Shown here: in pieces, positions 1-5,730 of the stretch
Numbering within the stretch: position 1 is the stretch's first letter
Layout of the letters: every line of letters begins with the position of its first letter
NCBI GenBank assembly: GCA_030597275.1
Contig: JAUVSB010000040.1
Span: 1 to 9,770 of the forward strand
Length of the DNA: 9,770 nt
Direction: 5' to 3'
DNA from: Gammaproteobacteria bacterium
GTDB lineage: Bacteria; Pseudomonadota; Gammaproteobacteria; BMS3Bbin11
Translations under genes and position numbers: made by a program
Notes under the pieces: generated by a model
The model's database searches: none
What the model was told of the DNA's origin: nothing
Seen by the model: the letters and a program-made list of their open reading frames with translations, nothing else

Positions 1-455
1 ACATGTGAGACTCGCATCAGGCCGTCAAGATGTATGTTGTCTTTAGCCGTGACACGCTCCAGTCGACGTTTAGTCTTTTGTCGCAACTGCCTGCTGTTGG
101 TTAACTCCTGTTCGAATTTAATGACAGCCTTGCGCCCTGCATCGGCTATATTCAGTGCCTGCTGGTTTTTTTGAGCGCGACTAGTAATCTGGTCCAGGCG
201 TTCATGCAGGGTACTGACCTGGGATTTTAAGCGTTTTTGATCCGCTATCAGGTCATCCTGAATGTAGGGGTTACGGTTGATTACCCACATATCCCCGAGT
301 ACATCAAAAAGCATACGCGCTGAACGTCCTGTGCGCCTTTTTTCACGTAGCGAATTCAGTATGATCCACATTTCTTCACCGAGAAATCGTGTGACGATTT
401 CATGGTCGGAGAATGATGTGTAGTTATAGGGTATTTCGCGGATGCGTGTGTTCAT
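1..455 (-). CDS. DUF3683-type FAD/FMN-binding oxidoreductase, N-terminal part (runs off the left edge)
   Basis: An open frame of 151 codons reads without a stop from an ATG at 455-453 to the window edge. The first residues are MNTRIREIPYNYTSFSDHE, and further on come RRTGRSARMLFDVLGDMW (about 41-58) and RNPYIQDDL (about 61-69). From memory this is the conserved N-terminus of the DUF3683 domain, which in proteobacteria heads very large (well over 1,000 residue) FAD-linked oxidase proteins with iron-sulfur and CCG-type domains further on. Only the DUF3683 part is in view, so catalytic domains cannot be checked. Residues about 72-135 are rich in K, R, Q and E and look like a coiled coil. The start lies 35 bases after the ypjD stop and has no clear Shine-Dalgarno sequence. 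An in-frame TAG lies upstream with no ATG, GTG or TTG in between, so this start is the only good choice. The substrate is unknown. Confidence 0.72.
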   Translation of the reverse strand, partial: MNTRIREIPYNYTSFSDHEIVTRFLGEEMWIILNSLREKRRTGRSARMLFDVLGDMWVINRNPYIQDDLIADQKRLKSQVSTLHERLDQITSRAQKNQQALNIADAGRKAVIKFEQELTNSRQLRQKTKRRLERVTAKDNIHLDGLMRVSH

Positions 456-490
456 CGGAGCGGTGCTATCAATTGCAGTGCTGTCGTGGA

Positions 491-1306
491 TTATCTACCC
501 AGCATGAATTCCAGTACGAATTTGGTACCAAAATATCCCAGTACCAGCAGGCTTAAGCCACCAATGGTCCAATGTACGGCATTCTGGCCACGCCAGCCCC
601 AGCGCCAGTGACCGAAGAGAAATGTCCCGAAGACCACCCAGGCCCCGGCAGATAGTAATATGTGATGATTAATGGCAAAGGCTTTACCAAAAATCTGTTC
701 AGAGAAAAAGATACCGCTTACCAGTGTTAGTGAAAGCAGGATAAATCCTCCCCAGAGTATACTAAAAAGCAGCGATTCCATTGTCTCTAATGGAGGCAGA
801 TGTAGATTTATCTGTCGGGACTGATTTTTGTGCAAGGCTTTTTCCTGGCTGTTTACAAATAAAGCCTGTACTCCGGCGAGTGCAAGAAGGCTATAAGCGA
901 GTACCGCAATCGCAATGTGAAGATGCATTAGTGAACTGCCAGTAGCAATCACTGTATTACTTGGCAGGAAAACGACGATGATGAGCGTGATGATGTCCAG
1001 TGGCAGGATGATGGCACCAATATTAGTTGCCGGGCGAATCAGGCTAATCAGCAGATAGAGTGCTGTGATAACCCACATTACCAGTGACATGGCATAACCA
1101 AAAGAGAGATTAAGGCCAGTAGCGGTGAAGACCTGTAGCTTTATTAAGACCCCATGAAAAATTAAAGAAGAGATCAGTGCCAGCAAAAGAAGGCGATGTT
1201 TCGTGGAGACCAGCGAGGTTGTCGGCCTGACAAGGCTTCGTATAACCAGCAGGCTGGCGAGGGAATACAGTATTACGACAATGGCCGTTAACACGGTGGA
1301 GGTCAT
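491..1306 (-). CDS. ypjD: YpjD-like inner-membrane protein of the CcsA/cytochrome c assembly superfamily
   Basis: The product is 271 residues and almost wholly hydrophobic, with about eight membrane segments, the layout of YpjD/HemX-like members of the cytochrome c assembly family. Conserved-looking features are His51, the MHLHIAIAVLAYSLL stretch (127-141) with His128 and His130, the NHHILLSAGAWVVFG stretch (213-227), and GWRGQNAVHW (237-246). The WGxxWxWD heme-handling motif of true CcsA/CcmC is not visible, which fits YpjD rather than a cytochrome c synthase. YpjD also sits divergent to ffh in E. coli, which supports the call. The biochemical role of the family is poorly known; heme binding or transport is inference. 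I chose the ATG at 1306-1304 because it has a GGA-containing site 7-9 bases upstream and begins directly with the first membrane helix. A GTG at 1351 would add 15 polar residues and has no ribosome binding site. Confidence 0.85.
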   Translation of the reverse strand: MTSTVLTAIVVILYSLASLLVIRSLVRPTTSLVSTKHRLLLLALISSLIFHGVLIKLQVFTATGLNLSFGYAMSLVMWVITALYLLISLIRPATNIGAIILPLDIITLIIVVFLPSNTVIATGSSLMHLHIAIAVLAYSLLALAGVQALFVNSQEKALHKNQSRQINLHLPPLETMESLLFSILWGGFILLSLTLVSGIFFSEQIFGKAFAINHHILLSAGAWVVFGTFLFGHWRWGWRGQNAVHWTIGGLSLLVLGYFGTKFVLEFMLGR

Positions 1307-1455
1307 TATTTGTCCAGTTCCTACGTTGATTTCTCGAATTTGAATAAACACCAGAATATTACACTGAATTCTAACCTAAGAGTCCCTTGTTAAGAAGTAG
1401 GCCTCGAAAGCATGACCGAAGTTTTTGCTCATTTAATTGTACTCGAATCTATATC

Positions 1456-1485
1456 GTGACCTGCATAGCTATGTCAGAGTAAAAT
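1456..1485 (+). promoter_or_regulatory. candidate sigma70 promoter for ffh
   Basis: The divergent ypjD-ffh gap of about 210 bases holds no gene. A TAAAAT box at 1480-1485 (5 of 6 to TATAAT) lies 18 bases after GTGACC at 1456-1461 (4 of 6 to TTGACA), which would start transcription about 25-30 bases before the ffh ATG. The match is modest and made by eye only. No convincing promoter for ypjD was found on the other strand. Confidence 0.3.
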
Positions 1486-1518
1486 CAGAAGTATTCAGGA
1501 TAATTTGGTAGAAAACAT

Positions 1519-2895
1519 ATGTTTGAAAATCTAGGTGATCGCCTACAGGGTACTTTTAAGAAATTACGCGGTCAGGGCAAGCTGACAGAAGACAATATCC
1601 AGGAAGCTATGCGAGAAGTCAGGATGGCCTTGCTGGAAGCCGACGTGGCCTTGCCAGTCGTTAAGACTTTTATAGCCCGTGTGCAGGAAAAAGCCATTGG
1701 CCAGGAAGTCATTGGCAGTCTGACTCCCGGTCAGGCAGTTATAAAAATTGTCAATGATGAGCTGGTCCACCTGATGGGTGAAACCAATGACCAGTTGAAC
1801 CTTGCTGCCAGGCCCCCTGTCGTTATTCTTGTCGCCGGTCTGCAGGGTGCAGGTAAAACAACAACAGTTGCCAAACTCTCTTTATTTCTTAAGCAGCGTG
1901 AAAAGAAAAAGGTCATGGTGACCAGTGCTGATGTTTATCGGCCTGCCGCCATAGAGCAATTGAAAACCCTGTCAAAACAGGTGGATGCAGTCTTTTTCCC
2001 CTCTACTACAGACTCAAAGCCGGTAGATATCGCCGTCAATGCTATTGATGCGGCAAAAAAGCAGGGCTGTGATGTCGTCATCATAGATACCGCAGGACGT
2101 CTTCATGTAGATGAAGAAATGATGAATGAAATCAAGGAGGTGCATGCTGCAATTAATCCTGTTGAGACGCTGTTTGTTGCGGACAGCATGACCGGCCAGG
2201 ATGCGGTGAATACCTCAAAAGCGTTCAATGAAGCATTGCCATTAACAGGCATCATACTGACAAAAACAGATGGTGACGCTCGGGGTGGTGCTGCCTTGTC
2301 CATCCGTGAAGTGACTGGCAAACCTATCAAGTTTCTCGGTACCGGTGAAAAAATGGATGCGCTGGAAGCTTTCCACCCGGACCGACTAGCCTCGCGTATT
2401 CTGGGCATGGGCGATGTAATGACCCTGGTTGAAGATGCACACCAGAAGATTGATCATGACAAGGCCGCTAAACTGGCGAGCAAACTGAAAAAAGGCAAGG
2501 GTTTTGATCTGGAAGACTTTCGTGAGCAATTGCTGCAAATAGAAAAGATGGGTGGTATGGGCAGTATGCTGGATAAATTACCGGGTATGGGTAATTTACC
2601 AAGTAATGTGAAAGAGCAGATTGAAGGGAATCCTCAGAAACACCTGGTTGCCATCATCAATTCCATGACACCGAATGAACGAGCCCATCCAGCAATCATT
2701 CGGGCTTCTCGTAAGAAGCGCATAGCTTCTGGTTCCGGTACATCGGTCCAGGAGATAAACCGTATGCTGAAACAGTTTACCCAGATGCAGAAAATGATGA
2801 AAAAAATGGGCAAAGGGAAAAGGGCCATGCAGGGATTGATGCAGGGTATGGGAGGAATGGGGGCAGGGATGCCAAAAATGCCATTCCGGCGCTAG
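1519..2895 (+). CDS. ffh: signal recognition particle GTPase Ffh (SRP54)
   Basis: Ffh binds 4.5S RNA and the signal sequences of nascent membrane proteins, and delivers ribosomes to the receptor FtsY at the membrane. All three domains are visible in 458 residues, near the E. coli length of 453. The N domain is helical (1 to about 90). The G domain has the P-loop GLQGAGKT (107-114), DTAGR (190-194) and TKTDGDARGG (248-257), followed by GMGDVMTLVE (296-305). The methionine-rich M domain (from about 325) contains the RNA-contacting SRKKRIASGSGTSVQEIN (397-414) and a C-terminal run of MGGMGAGMPKM. It begins the translation cluster, with rpsP, rimM, trmD and rplS downstream in the same direction. 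The Shine-Dalgarno is weak: AGGA at 1497-1500 is rather far from the ATG. Nothing is broken or missing. Confidence 0.98.
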   Translation: MFENLGDRLQGTFKKLRGQGKLTEDNIQEAMREVRMALLEADVALPVVKTFIARVQEKAIGQEVIGSLTPGQAVIKIVNDELVHLMGETNDQLNLAARPPVVILVAGLQGAGKTTTVAKLSLFLKQREKKKVMVTSADVYRPAAIEQLKTLSKQVDAVFFPSTTDSKPVDIAVNAIDAAKKQGCDVVIIDTAGRLHVDEEMMNEIKEVHAAINPVETLFVADSMTGQDAVNTSKAFNEALPLTGIILTKTDGDARGGAALSIREVTGKPIKFLGTGEKMDALEAFHPDRLASRILGMGDVMTLVEDAHQKIDHDKAAKLASKLKKGKGFDLEDFREQLLQIEKMGGMGSMLDKLPGMGNLPSNVKEQIEGNPQKHLVAIINSMTPNERAHPAIIRASRKKRIASGSGTSVQEINRMLKQFTQMQKMMKKMGKGKRAMQGLMQGMGGMGAGMPKMPFRR

Positions 2896-2903
2896 TATTT
2901 AAT

Positions 2904-2930
2904 TTGTAGGAGCGTCGCCCGGCGCGATAA
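2904..2930. repeat. REP-like palindrome just after ffh
   Basis: Eleven bases after the ffh stop the sequence reads GTAGGAGCGTCGCCCGGCGC followed by GATAA. A GTAG tetranucleotide at 2906-2909 followed by an imperfect GC-rich hairpin (CG and CGC pairing with GCG and CG around a bulged T) is the usual form of the REP sequences spread by RAYT transposases in gammaproteobacteria. Such elements sit in intergenic gaps, often after stop codons, and can weaken or end transcription or protect the 3' end of a message. Family membership rests on pattern only; other genomic copies cannot be seen here. Confidence 0.5.
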
Positions 2931-3061
2931 TGTCTTGATTAAGTAAAGAAGACACGGGACTAAAGACAAAAGATTAAGGATGAGTAAGCCAAAGTTTCTT
3001 TCATCTTTTATCCTTCGTCCTTTGTCCTTTGTCTAAAAAACATCACTCTATGCGACGCTCC
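2909..3061. repeat. MITE/BIME-like element with 10-bp terminal inverted repeats
   Basis: GGAGCGTCGC at 2909-2918 returns as an exact reverse complement, GCGACGCTCC, at 3052-3061. Allowing one mismatch, the match extends two bases outward on each side. Between the ends lies a second, imperfect inverted repeat (2958-3033). The left end is a full REP-like hairpin; the right end keeps only the head, with GTTG in place of GTAG and no closing arm. No coding sequence is inside. It could be a decayed pair of inverted REP units or a small non-autonomous element. It fills about half of the 328-base ffh-rpsP gap, while the remainder (3062-3223) should hold the rpsP leader and promoter. Confidence 0.5.
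2958..3033. repeat. inverted array of degenerate 7-base units (GAYNAAR)
   Basis: On the plus strand four heptamers follow one another: GACTAAA, GACAAAA, GATTAAG, GATGAGT (2958-2985). After a 13-base spacer, five heptamers read on the minus strand from 3033 down to 2999: GACAAAG, GACAAAG, GACGAAG, GATAAAA, GATGAAA. The two arms pair at 20 of 28 aligned positions, so the transcript could form a long imperfect hairpin with a purine strand against a pyrimidine strand. The seven-base phase is exact across all nine units. Function is unknown. Confidence 0.6.
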
Positions 3062-3223
3062 AACCACAATAATCTTCATTAATCGTAATTTTATCCTTGA
3101 ATTTAGGAGCAAAACCCTTCCAAAGCCCTGTAAATCACTGTAAAATCGCTCGATTAACAATTTTGTATAGATTGCCGTGCTGGTGATCTTCAGCAATAGT
3201 CCAGAAATAGTTCGAGGAATATT

Positions 3224-3466
3224 ATGGTAGTTATTCGTATGACCCGTGGCGGTGCCAAGAAAAGGCCTTTTTATTCAATAGTTGTGGCCGATCAGCGTCG
3301 TGCACCACGTGGACGTTATATTGAACGTCTTGGTTTTTACAACCCGCGTGCAAAAGAAAACGAAGAGACTCTGCGTCTTGACCGTGAGCGCCTGGAGCAC
3401 TGGGTAAGCAAAGGTGCGCAAATGTCTGACACCGTTGCCGGCCTGTATAAGAAACAAGCTGCCTGA
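3224..3466 (+). CDS. rpsP: 30S ribosomal protein S16
   Basis: S16 is an RNA-binding protein of the small ribosomal subunit body that helps 16S rRNA fold during assembly. The 80-residue product (E. coli 82) shows the family pattern throughout: MVVIRMTRGGAKKRPFY at the start, VVADQRRAPRGRYIERLGFYNP (about 20-41) and the DRERLEHWVSKGAQMSDTV region (about 53-71). A good Shine-Dalgarno, GAGGAA at 3214-3219, sits 4 bases before the ATG. The gene lies 328 bases after ffh, an unusually wide gap for this cluster and filled partly by a repeat element, so rpsP probably has its own promoter. It is followed by rimM after 24 bases. Confidence 0.98.
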   Translation: MVVIRMTRGGAKKRPFYSIVVADQRRAPRGRYIERLGFYNPRAKENEETLRLDRERLEHWVSKGAQMSDTVAGLYKKQAA

Positions 3467-3490
3467 GGTCTCTTAATAGCACACCCTTAG

Positions 3491-3982
3491 ATGAATATTA
3501 CCCTGGGTAAAATTGTCGGGGTTTTTGGTGTCAGGGGCTGGGTTAAGGTATTTTCTGAAACCCGTCCCAGGGAACAGATTTTTAAATACAGTCCGTGGCT
3601 GCTTGAATTGAATGGCAAAGTTACGGAAGTTGAGGTCAAGGAAGGGCGAGCACAAGGCAAAGGACTGGTTGCCCGTCTCGATGGTTATACTGACTGTGGC
3701 CTGGCGAAAGAATTGATTGGTGCAGCAATTTCAATTCCTCAAACTGCGCTACCAGAGACAGGAATAGATGAATATTACTGGTCTCAGTTGATAGGCTTAC
3801 AGGTTGAGAACATCCAGGGCATTGAGCTGGGTAAGGTGATTAGCCTGTTTGATACCGGTGCCAACGATGTGCTGGTTGTGAAGGGTGAGAGAGAAAGATT
3901 GATACCATTCACAGAGTTTGCCGTTATAAAGATCGATCTGGATGATGGCAAGCTAACAGTGGATTGGGATGCGGATTTTTGA
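3491..3982 (+). CDS. rimM: ribosome maturation factor RimM
   Basis: RimM assists late assembly of the 30S head and binds S19. The 163 residues show both family domains: the N-terminal beta-barrel, with LGKIVGVFGVRGWVKVFSET (5-24), and the C-terminal PRC barrel, with EYYWSQLIGL (94-103), GANDVLVV (123-130) and ERLIPF (135-140), ending in VDWDADF as in many relatives. The N-terminal tail before LGKI is only four residues. The ATG is directly preceded by an in-frame TAG, so no earlier start is possible. There is no Shine-Dalgarno at normal distance (the nearest GAGG is over 20 bases upstream), which suggests translation depends on read-through or coupling from rpsP. Confidence 0.97.
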   Translation: MNITLGKIVGVFGVRGWVKVFSETRPREQIFKYSPWLLELNGKVTEVEVKEGRAQGKGLVARLDGYTDCGLAKELIGAAISIPQTALPETGIDEYYWSQLIGLQVENIQGIELGKVISLFDTGANDVLVVKGERERLIPFTEFAVIKIDLDDGKLTVDWDADF

Positions 3983-3987
3983 ATACG

Positions 3988-4746
3988 ATGGACATCGATG
4001 TCATTACCCTTTTTCCGGGGATGTTCGATGCCATAACTGACTACGGGGTGACTTCCCGAGCAGTGAAAAATGGGTTGCTGGCAGTGAATTGCTGGAACCC
4101 GCGAGATTATACAGAAGACCGCCATCGTACTGTCGACGACAGACCTTACGGAGGTGGCCCGGGCATGGTCATGAAGACCGGCCCACTGGAAAAAACGCTG
4201 GACGAGATTCTCGATCAGCAAAGTGTTGTCAGGAAAGTGATCTACCTTAGTCCCCAGGGGCAAACATTTGATCACAAAATGGCAAAAGAATTATCAGCCT
4301 TACCAGGTTTAATTCTGTTGTCAGGGCGATATGAAGGGGTAGATGAACGGTTTCTCAATGATCGTGTGGATCAAGAGATATCGATAGGTGATTTTGTACT
4401 GACGGGCGGTGAATTAGCAGCAATGCTAATGATAGATGCCATTGCAAGACAAATACCCGGTGTATTGGGTAATGAATGTTCTGCTGAAGAAGATTCGTTT
4501 GTAGAGGGCTTGCTGGATTGCCCGCATTACACGCGGCCAGAGATATACAAGGGGCAAAAAGTACCCGAGGTGCTGTTATCTGGAAATCATGCGGCTATCA
4601 GAAGCTGGCGTTTGAAACAGTCGCTGGGAAGAACATGGTTGAGACGACCGGAATTGTTAGAAAAGATCGATCTTGATGAAGAACAGGAAAAGTTACTTAA
4701 AGAATTTAAGTGTGAATTTAAGCAAGAACATGAAAGCAGGAGATAA
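3988..4746 (+). CDS. trmD: tRNA (guanine-N1)-methyltransferase TrmD
   Basis: TrmD uses S-adenosylmethionine to make m1G37 next to the anticodon, which prevents +1 frameshifting. Visible parts are ITDYGVTSRAVKNG (16-29), HRTVDDRPYGGGPGM (46-60), the SAM-binding trefoil knot with YLSPQGQ (86-92), LSGRYEGVDER (111-121) and SIGDFVLTGGEL (132-143), then EEDSFVEGLLDCPHYTRPE (167-185) and RLKQSLGRTWLRRPELL (208-224). Counting from the ATG at 3988, the product is 252 residues (E. coli 255) and the key Arg154 and Asp169 fall at the same numbers as in the E. coli enzyme, strong support for this start over a TTG at 3964 inside rimM. It begins 5 bases after the rimM stop. Its last codons carry the Shine-Dalgarno of rplS. 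Confidence 0.98.
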   Translation: MDIDVITLFPGMFDAITDYGVTSRAVKNGLLAVNCWNPRDYTEDRHRTVDDRPYGGGPGMVMKTGPLEKTLDEILDQQSVVRKVIYLSPQGQTFDHKMAKELSALPGLILLSGRYEGVDERFLNDRVDQEISIGDFVLTGGELAAMLMIDAIARQIPGVLGNECSAEEDSFVEGLLDCPHYTRPEIYKGQKVPEVLLSGNHAAIRSWRLKQSLGRTWLRRPELLEKIDLDEEQEKLLKEFKCEFKQEHESRR

Positions 4747-4749
4747 AGA

Positions 4750-5094
4750 ATGAGCAATCTGATACAGGCAATTGATGCCGAACAACTGAGAACTGACATG
4801 CCTGAGTTTGGTCCTGGCGATACAGTCATCGTCAAGGTAAAAGTCAGGGAAGGCGATCGTGAACGCCTACAGGCCTTCGAAGGTTTTGTGATTTCGAAGA
4901 AAAATCGTGGCATCAACTCAGCATTTACCGTAAGAAAAATATCCTATGGTGAAGGTGTTGAACGAGTATTTCAGACACACAGCAAGCAGATTGATTCTGT
5001 CGAAGTCGTTCGCCGCGGTGATGTACGCCGTGCCAAGCTTTACTATATGCGCGGACTGACTGGTAAAAAAGCAAGAATCAAGGAAAAGATCTAA
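4750..5094 (+). CDS. rplS: 50S ribosomal protein L19
   Basis: L19 is a large-subunit protein located at the interface with the 30S subunit. The 114-residue product matches E. coli length and pattern: PEFGPGDTVIVKVKVREG (18-35), RLQAFEGFVISKKNRGINSAF (about 39-59), FTVRKISYGEGVERVF (59-74), and the C-terminal VVRRGDVRRAKLYYMR followed by GLTGKKARIKE. Only 3 bases separate the trmD stop from the ATG. The Shine-Dalgarno AGGAG (4738-4742) lies within the final trmD codons, so the two are translationally linked. It is the last gene of the cluster; a strong intrinsic terminator follows about 45 bases downstream. Confidence 0.98.
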   Translation: MSNLIQAIDAEQLRTDMPEFGPGDTVIVKVKVREGDRERLQAFEGFVISKKNRGINSAFTVRKISYGEGVERVFQTHSKQIDSVEVVRRGDVRRAKLYYMRGLTGKKARIKEKI

Positions 5095-5104
5095 GCAGTT
5101 TTTT

Positions 5105-5134
5105 AAACCTGGCGGCATAGCCGTCAATCGGTTT
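5105..5134 (+). other. stable hairpin between rplS and the terminator
   Basis: AAACC (5105-5109) pairs with GGTTT (5130-5134). Inside it TGGCGGC (5110-5116) pairs with GCCGTCA (5120-5126) around a 3-base ATA loop, leaving a bulge of three bases on one side. The stem has 12 pairs with one G-U. It lacks its own T-run, so it more likely serves as a 3' end protector or RNase stop than as a terminator, but this is inference. Confidence 0.55.
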
Positions 5135-5139
5135 GTTGC

Positions 5140-5179
5140 AAAAAAAGCGGATGGGCTAGAGCCTGCCCGCTTTTTTTTT
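5140..5179 (+). terminator. strong rho-independent terminator of the rplS cluster
   Basis: An A-run plus GCGG (5141-5150) pairs with CCGC plus a run of nine T (5167-5179), and an inner GGGC pairs with GCCT around TAGA. The A-run opposite the T-run would also let it work, more weakly, on the minus strand, but no minus-strand gene ends here. It separates the translation cluster from ogt. Confidence 0.88.
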
Positions 5180-5206
5180 GTGGTAAGTTCTATGTAATTA
5201 TTTACT
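5178..5206 (+). promoter_or_regulatory. weak candidate promoter for ogt-xerD
   Basis: TTGTGG at 5178-5183 and TTTACT at 5201-5206 are spaced by 17 bases and would start transcription just before the ogt ribosome binding site. Both boxes match poorly (3 and 4 of 6). A promoter is expected in this gap of about 50 bases because a strong terminator stands just upstream. Confidence 0.22.
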
Positions 5207-5226
5207 TCTATAAAGAGGGGTGACTT

Positions 5227-5730
5227 ATGGCTGTAGAAGAAAATTACGCAACAATAATGGAATCACCGGTTGGTTATCTTGGTCTGCAGTTAGATGGGCA
5301 AACTCTTATTGGAATCGATTTTCTCGGCAAGCGAATATCCCCTGGTCAGGTGCAATGCCTGAATAAACTGTCAAATGAGACCGTTAAACGAATCCAGTCC
5401 GCGCTGAATGGCTATTTTTCAGATCCAGAAAAGGTAATACCACCAGCAACTTTCTTAAATGGTACGGAATTCCAGAAAAAAGTGTGGCAAGTGCTATCAC
5501 TGATTAAACCTGGGCAGACAAGAACCTATGGTGATATTGCTGGTGAACTAGACAGTTCTCCTCGTGCAGTCGGCAATGCCTGTCGCAGGAACCCTGTCCC
5601 CATCTTTATTCCCTGTCACCGAGTGGTTTCAGCTTCAGGCCGGGGTGGTTTTATGGGCAAAACCTCTGGTGAGGCGATGGATATCAAGGAATGGCTGCTT
5701 GCGAATGAGCAAAAAACCACAGCAGCATAA
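5227..5730 (+). CDS. ogt: methylated-DNA--protein-cysteine S-methyltransferase (Ogt type)
   Basis: This suicide repair protein moves methyl or other alkyl groups from O6-alkylguanine (and O4-alkylthymine) in DNA to its own cysteine. The active-site motif IPCHRVV is at 128-134 with the acceptor Cys130. The DNA-binding helix-turn-helix with the arginine finger is SSPRAVGNACRRNP (110-123, Arg113 as finger). FQKKVWQVLSLIKPGQTRTY (82-101) is the usual lead-in to it. At 167 residues it is the short, single-domain form, without an Ada transcription-factor half. The AGAGGGG Shine-Dalgarno (5214-5220) fixes the start. It overlaps xerD by 26 bases. The exact label (ogt or a family relative also called MGMT) cannot be settled from sequence alone. 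Confidence 0.93.
   Translation: MAVEENYATIMESPVGYLGLQLDGQTLIGIDFLGKRISPGQVQCLNKLSNETVKRIQSALNGYFSDPEKVIPPATFLNGTEFQKKVWQVLSLIKPGQTRTYGDIAGELDSSPRAVGNACRRNPVPIFIPCHRVVSASGRGGFMGKTSGEAMDIKEWLLANEQKTTAA

Noticed and set aside
1307..1351. GTG start at 1351 giving a 286-residue YpjD
   Set aside because: No ribosome binding site precedes it, and the added 15 residues are polar, whereas the ATG at 1306 starts at the first membrane helix and has a GGA site at good distance.
3964..3987. TTG start for TrmD inside rimM
   Set aside because: The ATG at 3988 puts Arg154 and Asp169 at the same numbers as in the E. coli enzyme and gives the usual N-terminus.
3784..4275. 163-codon minus-strand open frame across rimM and trmD
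   Set aside because: It lies opposite two well-supported conserved genes, shows no recognisable domain and has no start signals.
5564..5704. Upstream extension of the xerD frame
   Set aside because: It only reads ogt in another frame; the residues show no XerD similarity, and the family begins near ATG 5705.
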